Source of the DNA: Sphingopyxis sp. LK2115
Lineage (GTDB): Bacteria; Pseudomonadota; Alphaproteobacteria; Sphingomonadales; Sphingomonadaceae
Length of the DNA stretch: 64,000 nt
Assembly: GCF_014595975.1 (NCBI RefSeq)
Contig: NZ_JABWGQ010000035.1
Span: 28,182-92,181, forward strand
Reading direction: 5' to 3'
In this document: positions 18,854 to 26,651 of the stretch, piece by piece
Layout of the letters: each line of letters starts with the position of its first letter
How positions within the stretch are numbered: position 1 is the stretch's first letter
Program-made: the position numbers and the translations under genes
The notes under the pieces: model-generated
What the model was told of the DNA's origin: nothing
Database searches by the model: none
Seen by the model: the letters and a program-made list of their open reading frames with translations, nothing else

Positions 18854-21217
18854 TCAGCCCCGCAGCCGGTCGATCGCCTGCGCCAGCGCCACATAAAGCT
18901 TGCCGATGTCCGACGACAACAAGGTCACGCTGATCGCCGACCCGTCGCGCGCGCCGATCAGCAGGCGCAGCATTGCCTCGAAATCATGGATGAACTGGTT
19001 GACGGCGGCATGGAAACCGTCGTCATTCTGATAGAGACGCAGGATTTCCCTGACCTCGCTATTCTCGACCAGCTTGACCGCGCGGCGGGCAAAGACGCCG
19101 CGATCGCCCTTGAGATAGGCTTCCCACGCGGCATCGCTCACCTCGCTCGACAAAATCTTGGTGACGTCGATGGCGGTCGATTTCAACGCCTCGGTGAGCA
19201 CGCCGACCTGCTTCGCAAGCGAATCGCGGTCGGATGCGGCGATCGCCTGTTCGGCCTCGCTCACGCGCTGTTCGACGCTCGCGCTGGTGTCCATGATTGC
19301 GGTCATCTGGCGCATCAGCCGATCGGCGGCGCCGTTCGCGGCGGCGACAGCGCGCGCCGACGCATCCTCTATCGCCGCGAGCTGCGCCATGATTTCGGTC
19401 TGGAAGGCGGCGTCGATCGCCTCGCTCGCGGTCGCCTTCATCGTCTCGCGCGCGCCGTCGACGAGCCGTTCGAGCGTCAGCCGCGCCTCATTCGCCGCCG
19501 AATCGGCGGTTGCGCGAACCTCGGCCAGCGTCGCGATCATCCGTGCGCCGCCTTGTTCGCTGAACGCTTCAGCCCCGTCGCGCAGCTTGGCGAGCGCCGC
19601 CTCCGCCTCGGCCAGCGACGTTTTCAGGCGGTCGGCCATCGCCTGCTGCGCTTCCGCCTGCCCGGCCATCTGCTCCCCGTTCGAGCGCAGCGTCGCCTGC
19701 ACGGCGTGGACGTGCGACGCCGTCGACTGCGCGACAAGCTCGGACGCTTCGAGCAGTGGGCGGATTTCGGCGAGCGCCGATTGCGTCGTTTTGCCGTGTC
19801 CGGCGATCCGGTCGAGCGCGTGCGGCAGCGTTTCGTCGAGCTCGCGCGTCACCGCATCGAGCGCGAGCAGAAGCGATTCGGCGTGTGCGATCAACTGCGC
19901 CGACGCATGATTGCCGCTCTGCACCTGTTCCTGGAACGCCGCGAGCTGCGCCCTGGTGTCATCGATCGCGCGTCCGACGACGCCGGTGCTGGCACCCACA
20001 TTGACGTTGAGCGTTTCGAGCTGCCTGCCGACCTCGGCGACATGCGCGGCGATCCGGGCGGCAAGCGCGTCACTCGCATCGGCGTGCGCCGACAGCTGCG
20101 CGCCCATCGCGTCGCCGGCATCGCGCGCCGCGGCAAGCCTGGCGTCCATTTGCGCCGCCGCGGCGTCGACACCATCGCGGAAGCGGTGCCAGATCTCGTC
20201 GCTTTGCGTGGACAGTGCGGCAAGCGTGTCCGACATCATGCGGCGCACCGATGCCGCGCCGTCGGTCGCGCGCGCCAGCGCCGCGTCATGGGCGCCGACC
20301 ACCTCTGCCGACGCCGCGAGCAGGCCGCTTTCGGTTTCCTTCGTCTGTTCCTGCAACGCAACCATCGCTTCGAGAAGCGCTTCGGTCGCCGCCTGTCCGG
20401 CCTGCGCCGCCCGCGCCGCCTCTTCGCCCAGCGCGGCGAGTTTGGCTTCGAGATTCGCGCCCTGCTGGTGCGCGACCAGTCCGGCCTCGCGAAAATTGAC
20501 CGCGAGCCGCTGCGCCACATCGTCGATCCGCGGCAGTCCCGCAAGAAGGCCGTCCATCCGCTGCAACGCGACATCGCCTGACCGCGCGAGCTGGTCGTGC
20601 GCATTGGCGATGACCGAGGCATTGCTGGCGAGCTTGTCACTGCTTTCACTGAGTCGCATGACCGTATCGAGGCCGAGCTGCTGGACGAGCCGCGCCTGTT
20701 CGCCCAACTGCTTCTGTGCGTCGGCGAGGTGCAGACCAAGCGCGTGCATCGATTGGTTGAGCGCCTGATTTTCGGCCCGCAACGCGGCGGCGACACGCGC
20801 GAACCGGGCCTGTTCCGAGCGGCCAGAGCGCAGCCAGAGCATCCAGAACATCGCGATCAGGGTGAGCGGCATCGCGATCGTCGCGACAAGCCCCGGCCAG
20901 TCCGCAAGCGCTGGAGTTTGCGCGAAACCATCGGTCGCGATGCCGAGCGCAAACGCCGTCCATCCCAGCGCGATAAGGAGCAGAAGCGTCGGCACGCCGC
21001 GCTCGCGCCACGCCGACGGCATCCCATCCCCTGCGGTGACCGCGTCGGTGGCGTCATCAAACGGTGTCATATCCAGCCATTCACGGTCGCCCGCCGTATC
21101 CGCGTCCGCCGCAGGCGCACCGCCGGGCGCGGCGGTTTCGACCGACGCTGCGCTGTCCGCTTCCGGTTTTGCCGCGGAATCCCGCCACAATCCGACGATT
21201 TTCTTTTCCCCCGTCAT
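18854..21217 (-). CDS. Large membrane-anchored coiled-coil protein of unknown function
   Basis: The 787 residues read as an acidic, disordered N-terminus (1-70), two closely spaced membrane helices (about 75-94, VPTLLLLIALGWTAFALGIA; and 109-129, GLVATIAMPLTLIAMFWMLW), then about 530 residues of Ala/Glu/Gln-rich heptad-like helix (ALRAENQALNQSMHALGLHL, KLAALGEEAARAAQAGQAAT and similar). The last ~120 residues form a compact, conserved-looking domain with SSEVSDAAWEAYLKGDRGVF, RRAVKLVENSEVREILRLYQ and VNQFIHDFEAMLRLLIGARD. I recall similar proteins in other alphaproteobacteria annotated only as hypothetical or apolipoprotein-like. A cytoplasmic rod tethered to the inner membrane is the best description; the role is unknown. 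It is divergent from the Hpt-like gene at 21287. Confidence 0.85.
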   Translation of the reverse strand: MTGEKKIVGLWRDSAAKPEADSAASVETAAPGGAPAADADTAGDREWLDMTPFDDATDAVTAGDGMPSAWRERGVPTLLLLIALGWTAFALGIATDGFAQTPALADWPGLVATIAMPLTLIAMFWMLWLRSGRSEQARFARVAAALRAENQALNQSMHALGLHLADAQKQLGEQARLVQQLGLDTVMRLSESSDKLASNASVIANAHDQLARSGDVALQRMDGLLAGLPRIDDVAQRLAVNFREAGLVAHQQGANLEAKLAALGEEAARAAQAGQAATEALLEAMVALQEQTKETESGLLAASAEVVGAHDAALARATDGAASVRRMMSDTLAALSTQSDEIWHRFRDGVDAAAAQMDARLAAARDAGDAMGAQLSAHADASDALAARIAAHVAEVGRQLETLNVNVGASTGVVGRAIDDTRAQLAAFQEQVQSGNHASAQLIAHAESLLLALDAVTRELDETLPHALDRIAGHGKTTQSALAEIRPLLEASELVAQSTASHVHAVQATLRSNGEQMAGQAEAQQAMADRLKTSLAEAEAALAKLRDGAEAFSEQGGARMIATLAEVRATADSAANEARLTLERLVDGARETMKATASEAIDAAFQTEIMAQLAAIEDASARAVAAANGAADRLMRQMTAIMDTSASVEQRVSEAEQAIAASDRDSLAKQVGVLTEALKSTAIDVTKILSSEVSDAAWEAYLKGDRGVFARRAVKLVENSEVREILRLYQNDDGFHAAVNQFIHDFEAMLRLLIGARDGSAISVTLLSSDIGKLYVALAQAIDRLRG

Positions 21218-21286
21218 CCCGCCATCTTAACAGCAAATGCCCGCCATGAAACGGAAACTTAACTACGCGGGTGGCAAGGCTGTGGA

Positions 21287-21583
21287 ATGTCGTTCGACAG
21301 CGGCCCTCTCGACCGGTATCTGAACGCCGCGTGCGGCGACGATCCGGCGATGGCGGCGGATCTGCGCGCCGCGTTCACCGCCAGCGCGCGCGACCTTGCC
21401 GACCTGCTGCGCCGCGCGCGATGCGACGCCAATTGGGAAATGGCGGCGCTTCGCCTCAAAGGCCTGGCGGCCACATTCGGCATCGTGCCGCTCATCGAAC
21501 TCGCCGAGGAAGCGATAGCGGGCGCGCCGGGCGACCCCGCGGTGCTGCGCGCGATCAACCGCGTCATCGACGAGATCGGCTGA
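21287..21583 (+). CDS. Hpt-domain-like protein lacking the phosphorylatable histidine
   Basis: The 98-residue product has the size and helical pattern of a stand-alone histidine phosphotransfer domain. The diagnostic segment reads ALRLKGLAATFGIVPL, which fits the Hpt consensus AHxLKGxxxxxG, but the histidine position is Leu55. C-terminal IELAEEAIAGAPGDPAVLRA fits the last helices. If the alignment is right it cannot take a phosphoryl group and may only bind a partner. It starts at ATG 21287, divergent from the coiled-coil gene 69 bases away, and has no operon partner on its own side. Assignment rests on the motif alone. Confidence 0.7.
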   Translation: MSFDSGPLDRYLNAACGDDPAMAADLRAAFTASARDLADLLRRARCDANWEMAALRLKGLAATFGIVPLIELAEEAIAGAPGDPAVLRAINRVIDEIG

Positions 21584-21745
21584 CCGCCGCAGCGGGTTCA
21601 ATCGCCGTTCAGCCGCGCGCATCCAGAGAAATATCGATAGCGGCTGTCTTGCCATGGCAACGCGACGGGTTTAGCCGCGTTAGCGACAAGCGGCCGGGCG
21701 TGCGTGCGCGGCGGACGGCCCACGAGTTTCAGAGGAGAGATTTCG

Positions 21746-23026
21746 ATGTTCAAGCATTTCCGCTCGATGCCTGCAACGGCGATGGCCGCCCTGCTGGGCT
21801 GCGCGCTGATGACGACCGCGACCCCCGCCGCAGCGCAGAAGAAACCCAAGAAGGAAGAAGCCGCCAAGGGCAAATCGCTCAGTCCCAGCAAGGGCTTCGT
21901 TCCCGCGCTCAAGAAGATGACCGACGCGACCGGCGCCAAGGATGCCGCCGCGTTGCAGGCGGCGATGACCGAGGCGCAGGCGAGCGCGACATCGCCTGAC
22001 GACAAATATCTGCTGTCCTTCTATCAGCTTCAGCTCGGCATTCTGAACAAGGACACGGCGCTGCAGGGGCAGGGGCTCGACGGAATGCTCGATTCGGGGC
22101 TGACCCCGGCGGAGAATCTCGCGACCTATAATTTCTATTCGGGCAATTTCGCTTATGGCGCGAAAAACTACGCCAAGGCGATCCAGCGGCTCGAAGCCGC
22201 CAAGGCCGCAGGCTCGACCGAGCCGGCTTTGTCAGCGATCCTGATGGACAGCTATTTGAACGCCGGACAGATTGATCAGGGATGGACGATCGCCAAGGCG
22301 GGCATCGATGCCGCGCGCGCCGCGGGCACCAAGCCGTCCGAGGAGCTTTACGTCCGCCCGGCGCAGGCCTTCCAGAAAGCCAATCGGACCAATGAGATGC
22401 TCGACGTCCTGACGATGCGGGTCGAGGATCACCCTTCGCCCGCGACGTGGCGAAATACGCTCTATATCCTGTTGCAGCAGTCGGGTGGCGACAAGGAACT
22501 CAATCTTGACATCCTGCGCCTGATGCGCGCGACCAATGCGATGACGCAGCGCCCCGAATATCTGGAGTATGCGGCGCTGGCGGTCGAAGCGGGCTATCCG
22601 GGCGAAGCCATCGCCGTGATCCGTCAGGGACAGGATAGCGGCGTCATTCCCAAGGGCGACGCCCATTTCGGCAGCATCCTGGAAACGCAGACGCCGCGTG
22701 CGGCCGCCGACGCCGCCGCTGTCGCCGCCGACGCAAGCAAGCCCGCGACGCTGAACAATCCCAAAGCGGCGCGTTCGACCGCCGACGTGCTGGTCGGCAT
22801 CGGCCAGCCGGCAAAGGCCATCCCGCTCTATGAAGCCGCGCTCAAGGGGGCGCCGACCGACACCGTTGCGCAGTTCCGACTGGGCGTTGCACAGGCGCTG
22901 ACCGGGCAGGGCGACGCTGCTGCGGCCAGCTTTGCCAAAGTGCAAGGCAGCCGTGCGCGGCTGGCCAAGCTGTGGACCGTGCGCGCCAAGGCCGGTGCAG
23001 CGCCAGTCGCGACGACCGCCGGCTGA
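21746..23026 (+). CDS. Exported tetratricopeptide-repeat protein
   Basis: ATG 21746 is preceded by AGAGGAGAG at a good distance, so it is preferred to the earlier start at 21704. The 426-residue product begins with a Sec signal peptide (hydrophobic AMAALLGCALMTTATPAAA, cleavage likely after AAA-Q near residue 31), then a Lys-rich linker. The mature part is all-helical with TPR-like units, for example YNFYSGNFAYGAKNYAKAIQ, MDSYLNAGQIDQGWTIAKAG and STADVLVGIGQPAKAIPLYE. It is probably periplasmic and protein-binding. It is monocistronic, ending in a strong terminator at 23056. I cannot assign a more specific function. Confidence 0.85.
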   Translation: MFKHFRSMPATAMAALLGCALMTTATPAAAQKKPKKEEAAKGKSLSPSKGFVPALKKMTDATGAKDAAALQAAMTEAQASATSPDDKYLLSFYQLQLGILNKDTALQGQGLDGMLDSGLTPAENLATYNFYSGNFAYGAKNYAKAIQRLEAAKAAGSTEPALSAILMDSYLNAGQIDQGWTIAKAGIDAARAAGTKPSEELYVRPAQAFQKANRTNEMLDVLTMRVEDHPSPATWRNTLYILLQQSGGDKELNLDILRLMRATNAMTQRPEYLEYAALAVEAGYPGEAIAVIRQGQDSGVIPKGDAHFGSILETQTPRAAADAAAVAADASKPATLNNPKAARSTADVLVGIGQPAKAIPLYEAALKGAPTDTVAQFRLGVAQALTGQGDAAAASFAKVQGSRARLAKLWTVRAKAGAAPVATTAG

Positions 23027-23055
23027 TCGCAGCCGCCGTCGCGACGTCGCGACAA

Positions 23056-23092
23056 GGGCGCCGCTCCCGCGGGAGGCGGCGCCCTTTTTTTT
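23056..23092 (+). terminator. Intrinsic terminator after the TPR gene
   Basis: A GC-rich hairpin with arms GGGCGCCGCTCCC and GGGAGGCGGCGCCC (one bulged G) and a very short loop is followed by eight T residues. It lies 29 bases past the TPR stop and just before the 3' end of the convergent Lrp gene. On the minus strand it has no T-run, so it serves the plus-strand gene. Confidence 0.9.
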
Positions 23093-23104
23093 GTCGTGTG
23101 GCGA

Positions 23105-23578
23105 TCAGGGCTCGACGGGGATGCCTGCCAACTGTTTGGCCGTGCGGATGGTGAGCGACGTCTTGACACTGGTAACGTTCGGCGCCGAGGTGAGATGAGC
23201 GGTCAGGAAAGACTGAAAGCTTTGAAGATCGCGCGCCACAACTTTCAAAAGAAAGTCGATTTCGCCGTTCAGCATATAGCATTCGCGCACCTCGGTCAGT
23301 CCGCCGACATAATCCTCGAACGCTTTCAGATCGGCTTCTGCCTGGCTGCGCAAGCTGACCATCGCGAACACGGTAATGCCATAACCGAGTTTCGCCGGGT
23401 CAAGGTCGGCATGATAGGAGCGGATGACGCCCGCCTCTTCCAGCGCGCGCACGCGGCGCAGGCACGGCGGGGCGGTCAAACCCACCATCTGGGCAAGCTC
23501 GACATTGGTTATCCGCCCATTCTTCTGCAATTCGTCCAATATCTGCAGATCAATCTGATCGAATTTCTGACTCGCCAT
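23105..23578 (-). CDS. Lrp/AsnC family transcriptional regulator
   Basis: The 157-residue protein opens with a winged helix-turn-helix (FDQIDLQILDELQKNGRITN, then VELAQMVGLTAPPCLRRVRA), followed by the RAM ligand-binding domain (VRECYMLNGEIDFLLKVVAR and the C-terminal VTSVKTSLTIRTAKQL). The overall arrangement is closer to the global Lrp type than to AsnC. It would bind DNA as a dimer or octamer and respond to an amino acid. It is alone on its strand; the histidine kinase gene diverges 163 bases away. The regulated target is not evident. Confidence 0.93.
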   Translation of the reverse strand: MASQKFDQIDLQILDELQKNGRITNVELAQMVGLTAPPCLRRVRALEEAGVIRSYHADLDPAKLGYGITVFAMVSLRSQAEADLKAFEDYVGGLTEVRECYMLNGEIDFLLKVVARDLQSFQSFLTAHLTSAPNVTSVKTSLTIRTAKQLAGIPVEP

Positions 23579-23741
23579 CGTTGAAACATCCGCTTTCCAA
23601 AATCGCGATGACCATAATTATATTTCAGGCGATTGCAATTGTCCCACAATGCGACGTGGATGGTTAAGGCACTTTCGTGACTGGATGATTCACGCTAGCC
23701 GGTAAGCACAGGGTAACCAACGACTGTGGGGCTGTTTTGGC

Positions 23742-25385
23742 GTGACTGCTGACTCGATGATCGCGACCATCTTGCGCCAGGCACCCGCCGACCGGCGTAC
23801 GCGCATCACGGCCTGGCGGCAACTCACCGATATTCTGGCGCAGCGCGGCAATCAACTGGCGGAAGAGGATGTCCGGCGCAGCCTGCATGCGCTTGCCGTC
23901 CTGCGCCCACATGTTCCGGAGGATGTTCGCCGCGATTGCGCGCGCGCGATCGCGCGCCATGGCCGCTTTGCGCCGCTCGTCGCCTTCTATGCGCATGACG
24001 TTGCGGCGGTATCGGCGGCGATTCTGCGCGAGGTGCGTTTGAGCGAAGCCGACTGGCTCGCGCTGTTGCCCGCGACAAATGCCATGGCGCGATCGGTGCT
24101 GGCTGGACGCCGCGATCTGCCCGAAGGCGTCGGCCGCGCGCTGGCTGCGCTCGGTGCTGCGTCAGTGGCGCTGCCGCACCCGGCGCAGGCGGCGACGGAC
24201 GACACCCTATCCGCGCCGACCCGGCCGGCCGAAAGCGTCGCGGACGCCGCGCCAAGCCAGATCAGCGAACTGGTGCGGCGGATCGACAAATATCAGTCAC
24301 GCCGCAACCAGCCCGCATCGGCCCGAAAGCCGCGGCGATCCTTCCAGTTCGAAACCGGCCCCGATGGCGTGATCCACTGGGTCGACGGCATCACCCGCGG
24401 CGCCGTCATCGGCCTGTCAATCGCCGATGCGGCCTTTGGGGGCGAGCCCGGCACCGACGGGGCCGCCGCGGGAGCCTTTCGCCAGCGCGCCGAGATCGTC
24501 CGCGCGCGCCTGTGGCTGGAGGGAACGGCCGACGAAGCGGGCGAATGGCGCTTCTCCGCGCTGCCCTGGTTCGATCCGGCGACGGGGCAGTTCCGCGGCT
24601 ACCGCGGCACTGCACGGCGGCCGCACCACAATGAAACGCCCTATGGCCGACCTCAGGCGGATGATCCGGGCGATTCGATCCGCCAGCTCATCCACGAGCT
24701 GCGCAGCCCGCTCAACGCCATATCGGGCTTTGCGCAGATCATTTCGGGCCAGATGTTCGGACCGGTCAGCCAATCCTATCGTGCAATGGCCGAAACGATC
24801 GTCGCCGACGCGGCGTCGGTGCAGGCGATCATCGACGACCTGGAAACCGCGGCGCGACGTGGTCATAAGGCGCCCGACCGCGATTCGAACGAAACGGTCG
24901 ATGTCGCCGCGATCGTGAAGCAGGTCGAAACCGACCTCGCGGCGTTGCTGGCTGAACATCGCATCGAATTGACGTTGGCGCATGTCGGCAGCGGCCCCTT
25001 TCTGGGGCGGGCGAGCGATGCCGATGCCCGGCGGATGATCGGACGCCTGCTCACTGCGCTGGTCGATGTTTGCGAGCCGGGCGGGATACTGGTCGGCCAG
25101 CTTGTCACCGAATCGCCGCACGACGACATGATCCAGCTTCGCATCGTGCGCCCGGCGGCGATCCGCTTTGCCGACGCCGCCGACCTGCTCGATCCCGGTT
25201 TCAGCCCCGACGGCGAAGCGCCGGGCGCGGCCGTACTCAGCCTCGGTTTTTCGCTCCGCCTCGTCGACAGTCTCGCCCGTGCGGCGGGGGGGCGCCTCGA
25301 CATCGGGCATAACGCCTTGACCTTGCACCTGCCGTCCGCCACCTCGAAGCCCGAAACCGAACGGGAGCTCCAGCAGGGCGAGTAG
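23742..25385 (+). CDS. Histidine kinase-like protein with degenerate ATPase domain
   Basis: The 547 residues begin with a helical region of HEAT/DUF2336 character (1-120), then an Ala/Pro linker, and a PAS-like segment around 190-300 (SFQFETGPDGVIHWVDGITR, IVRARLWLEGTADEAGEWRF). A clear HisKA helix follows with His318 in LIHELRSPLNAISGFAQIIS. The C-terminal region should be a HATPase_c domain, but the N box reads RMIGRLLTALVDVCEPGG without its Asn, and no DxGxG is visible. Only a partial final glycine box (LSLGFSLRLVDSLARAAGGR) remains. GTG 23742 is the outermost start; ATG 23757 is also possible. No response regulator is adjacent. Confidence 0.8.
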   Translation: MTADSMIATILRQAPADRRTRITAWRQLTDILAQRGNQLAEEDVRRSLHALAVLRPHVPEDVRRDCARAIARHGRFAPLVAFYAHDVAAVSAAILREVRLSEADWLALLPATNAMARSVLAGRRDLPEGVGRALAALGAASVALPHPAQAATDDTLSAPTRPAESVADAAPSQISELVRRIDKYQSRRNQPASARKPRRSFQFETGPDGVIHWVDGITRGAVIGLSIADAAFGGEPGTDGAAAGAFRQRAEIVRARLWLEGTADEAGEWRFSALPWFDPATGQFRGYRGTARRPHHNETPYGRPQADDPGDSIRQLIHELRSPLNAISGFAQIISGQMFGPVSQSYRAMAETIVADAASVQAIIDDLETAARRGHKAPDRDSNETVDVAAIVKQVETDLAALLAEHRIELTLAHVGSGPFLGRASDADARRMIGRLLTALVDVCEPGGILVGQLVTESPHDDMIQLRIVRPAAIRFADAADLLDPGFSPDGEAPGAAVLSLGFSLRLVDSLARAAGGRLDIGHNALTLHLPSATSKPETERELQQGE

Positions 25386-25415
25386 ATCGCGCGCTGAACG
25401 GGCAAGGGGGCCAAG

Positions 25416-26438
25416 GTGCAGCCTGCGGGCAATTTCTTCGCATATCCGCCTGCGTCCGAGCTGATTCGGCTCGGCGATGGCGAACGGCCGCGCTTCTGGG
25501 TGACGATCGATACCGAAGAGGATTTCGACTGGGATGCGCCCTTCGCGCGCACGGGATTTGCGCTCGGCTCGATCCCCGCGCTCGCCGATTGCCAGACCTA
25601 TTTCGAGCGCGCCGCCGTGCGGCCAATCTATCTGGTCGACTGGCCCGTCGTCGCCGACGACCGCGCAGTCGATATTCTGCGTCCCGCCTGCGCCGCGGGT
25701 CGCTGCGAAATCGGCGCGCAGCTTCATCCGTGGGTGACTCCGCCGCACGACGAGGAAGTGAATGCGCGCAACAGCTATACCGGCAACCTTCCGGTCGCGC
25801 TTCAACGCGCCAAAATGACCATTCTGCGCGACGCGATCGGCGACCGATTCGGCGTTGTGCCGACCGTCTACCGCGCGGGTCGTTACGGCCTCGGCCTCGA
25901 AAGCGCCGCGATGCTTGCCGCACTCGGCTTTCGCTGCGACACGTCGGTGCGATCGGGCTTCGACTATCGCGCCGGGCATGGCCCGGACTATCGCGCGGCG
26001 CCGCTTTACCCCTGGTGGGTGCAGACGCAAGCCGGGCCGGTTCTCGAAGTGCCGGTGACGACGGTGTTCGACGGGTTGCTGGGGCGGGCGGGGCGAACGC
26101 TCTACCATCGCGTCACACGCAGCGGCTTGCGCGCGGGGGCGGCACTCGCGCGCCTCGGCCTTGTCGAGCGCATCGCACTGACGCCCGAAGGCATACCCGC
26201 AGATCGCGCAATCCGGGCGATAGACATCGCCATCGACGCGCGCCTGCCGGTGCTCAACTTTTCCTTTCATTCGCCGTCGCTCCAGCCGGGCAACACCCCC
26301 TATGTCCGCACGGCGGCGGATCTCGACCATTTTTATCGCTGGTGGGACACAGTGCTGGACCATCTCGCGCGGCGCGGGGTCGAATCGACAACAGGGGCCG
26401 AAATCATCGCGATGGCCGAGCGGACGGCCGCAGACTGA
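25416..26438 (+). CDS. Polysaccharide deacetylase-like protein (WalW type)
   Basis: The product is 340 residues. TIDTEEDFDW near residue 30 resembles the first metal-binding Asp motif of the NodB/carbohydrate esterase family 4 fold, GAQLHPWVTPP near 105 gives a candidate metal His, and VYRAGRYGLGLESAAMLAAL fits the following strand-helix. FSFHSPSLQPGNTPYVRT supplies a late His. Proteins of this form have been annotated as WalW or polysaccharide deacetylase in sphingomonads, probably acting on cell-surface glycans. There is no signal peptide. It starts at GTG 25416, 30 bases after the kinase gene, so the two may be co-transcribed. Confidence 0.75.
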   Translation: MQPAGNFFAYPPASELIRLGDGERPRFWVTIDTEEDFDWDAPFARTGFALGSIPALADCQTYFERAAVRPIYLVDWPVVADDRAVDILRPACAAGRCEIGAQLHPWVTPPHDEEVNARNSYTGNLPVALQRAKMTILRDAIGDRFGVVPTVYRAGRYGLGLESAAMLAALGFRCDTSVRSGFDYRAGHGPDYRAAPLYPWWVQTQAGPVLEVPVTTVFDGLLGRAGRTLYHRVTRSGLRAGAALARLGLVERIALTPEGIPADRAIRAIDIAIDARLPVLNFSFHSPSLQPGNTPYVRTAADLDHFYRWWDTVLDHLARRGVESTTGAEIIAMAERTAAD

Positions 26439-26506
26439 TCCTTGACGCTTGCCAATGCGCTGCGCGCTCCGCTATCGCCGCCACATCCCCTTGCGGGCAG
26501 CGAAGG

Positions 26507-26582
26507 GGGCCTGTAGCTCAATGGTTAGAGCTGGCCGCTCATAACGGCTAGGTTGCGGGTTCGAGTCCTGCCGGGCCCACCA
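26507..26582 (+). tRNA. tRNA with CAU anticodon (tRNA-Ile2 or elongator tRNA-Met)
   Basis: The 76-nt cloverleaf is complete: acceptor GGGCCTG paired with CGGGCCC (one T:G), D arm GCTC/GAGC, anticodon stem GGCCG/CGGCT with loop CTCATAA (anticodon CAT at 26540-26542), T arm GCGGG/CCTGC with loop TTCGAGT, discriminator A, and encoded CCA. The short D loop (AATGGTTA) resembles E. coli ileX more than metT. I therefore favour the Ile2 isoacceptor whose C34 is modified to lysidine, but cannot exclude elongator Met. It is not an initiator tRNA, because it lacks the C1:A72 mismatch. Confidence 0.92.
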
Positions 26583-26651
26583 TTGCCTGTCCAATTTCCC
26601 TTGCATATCCGGCGCGAAGCCGGTCCACTGCGTTTACGAAGGGAGAGGGGT

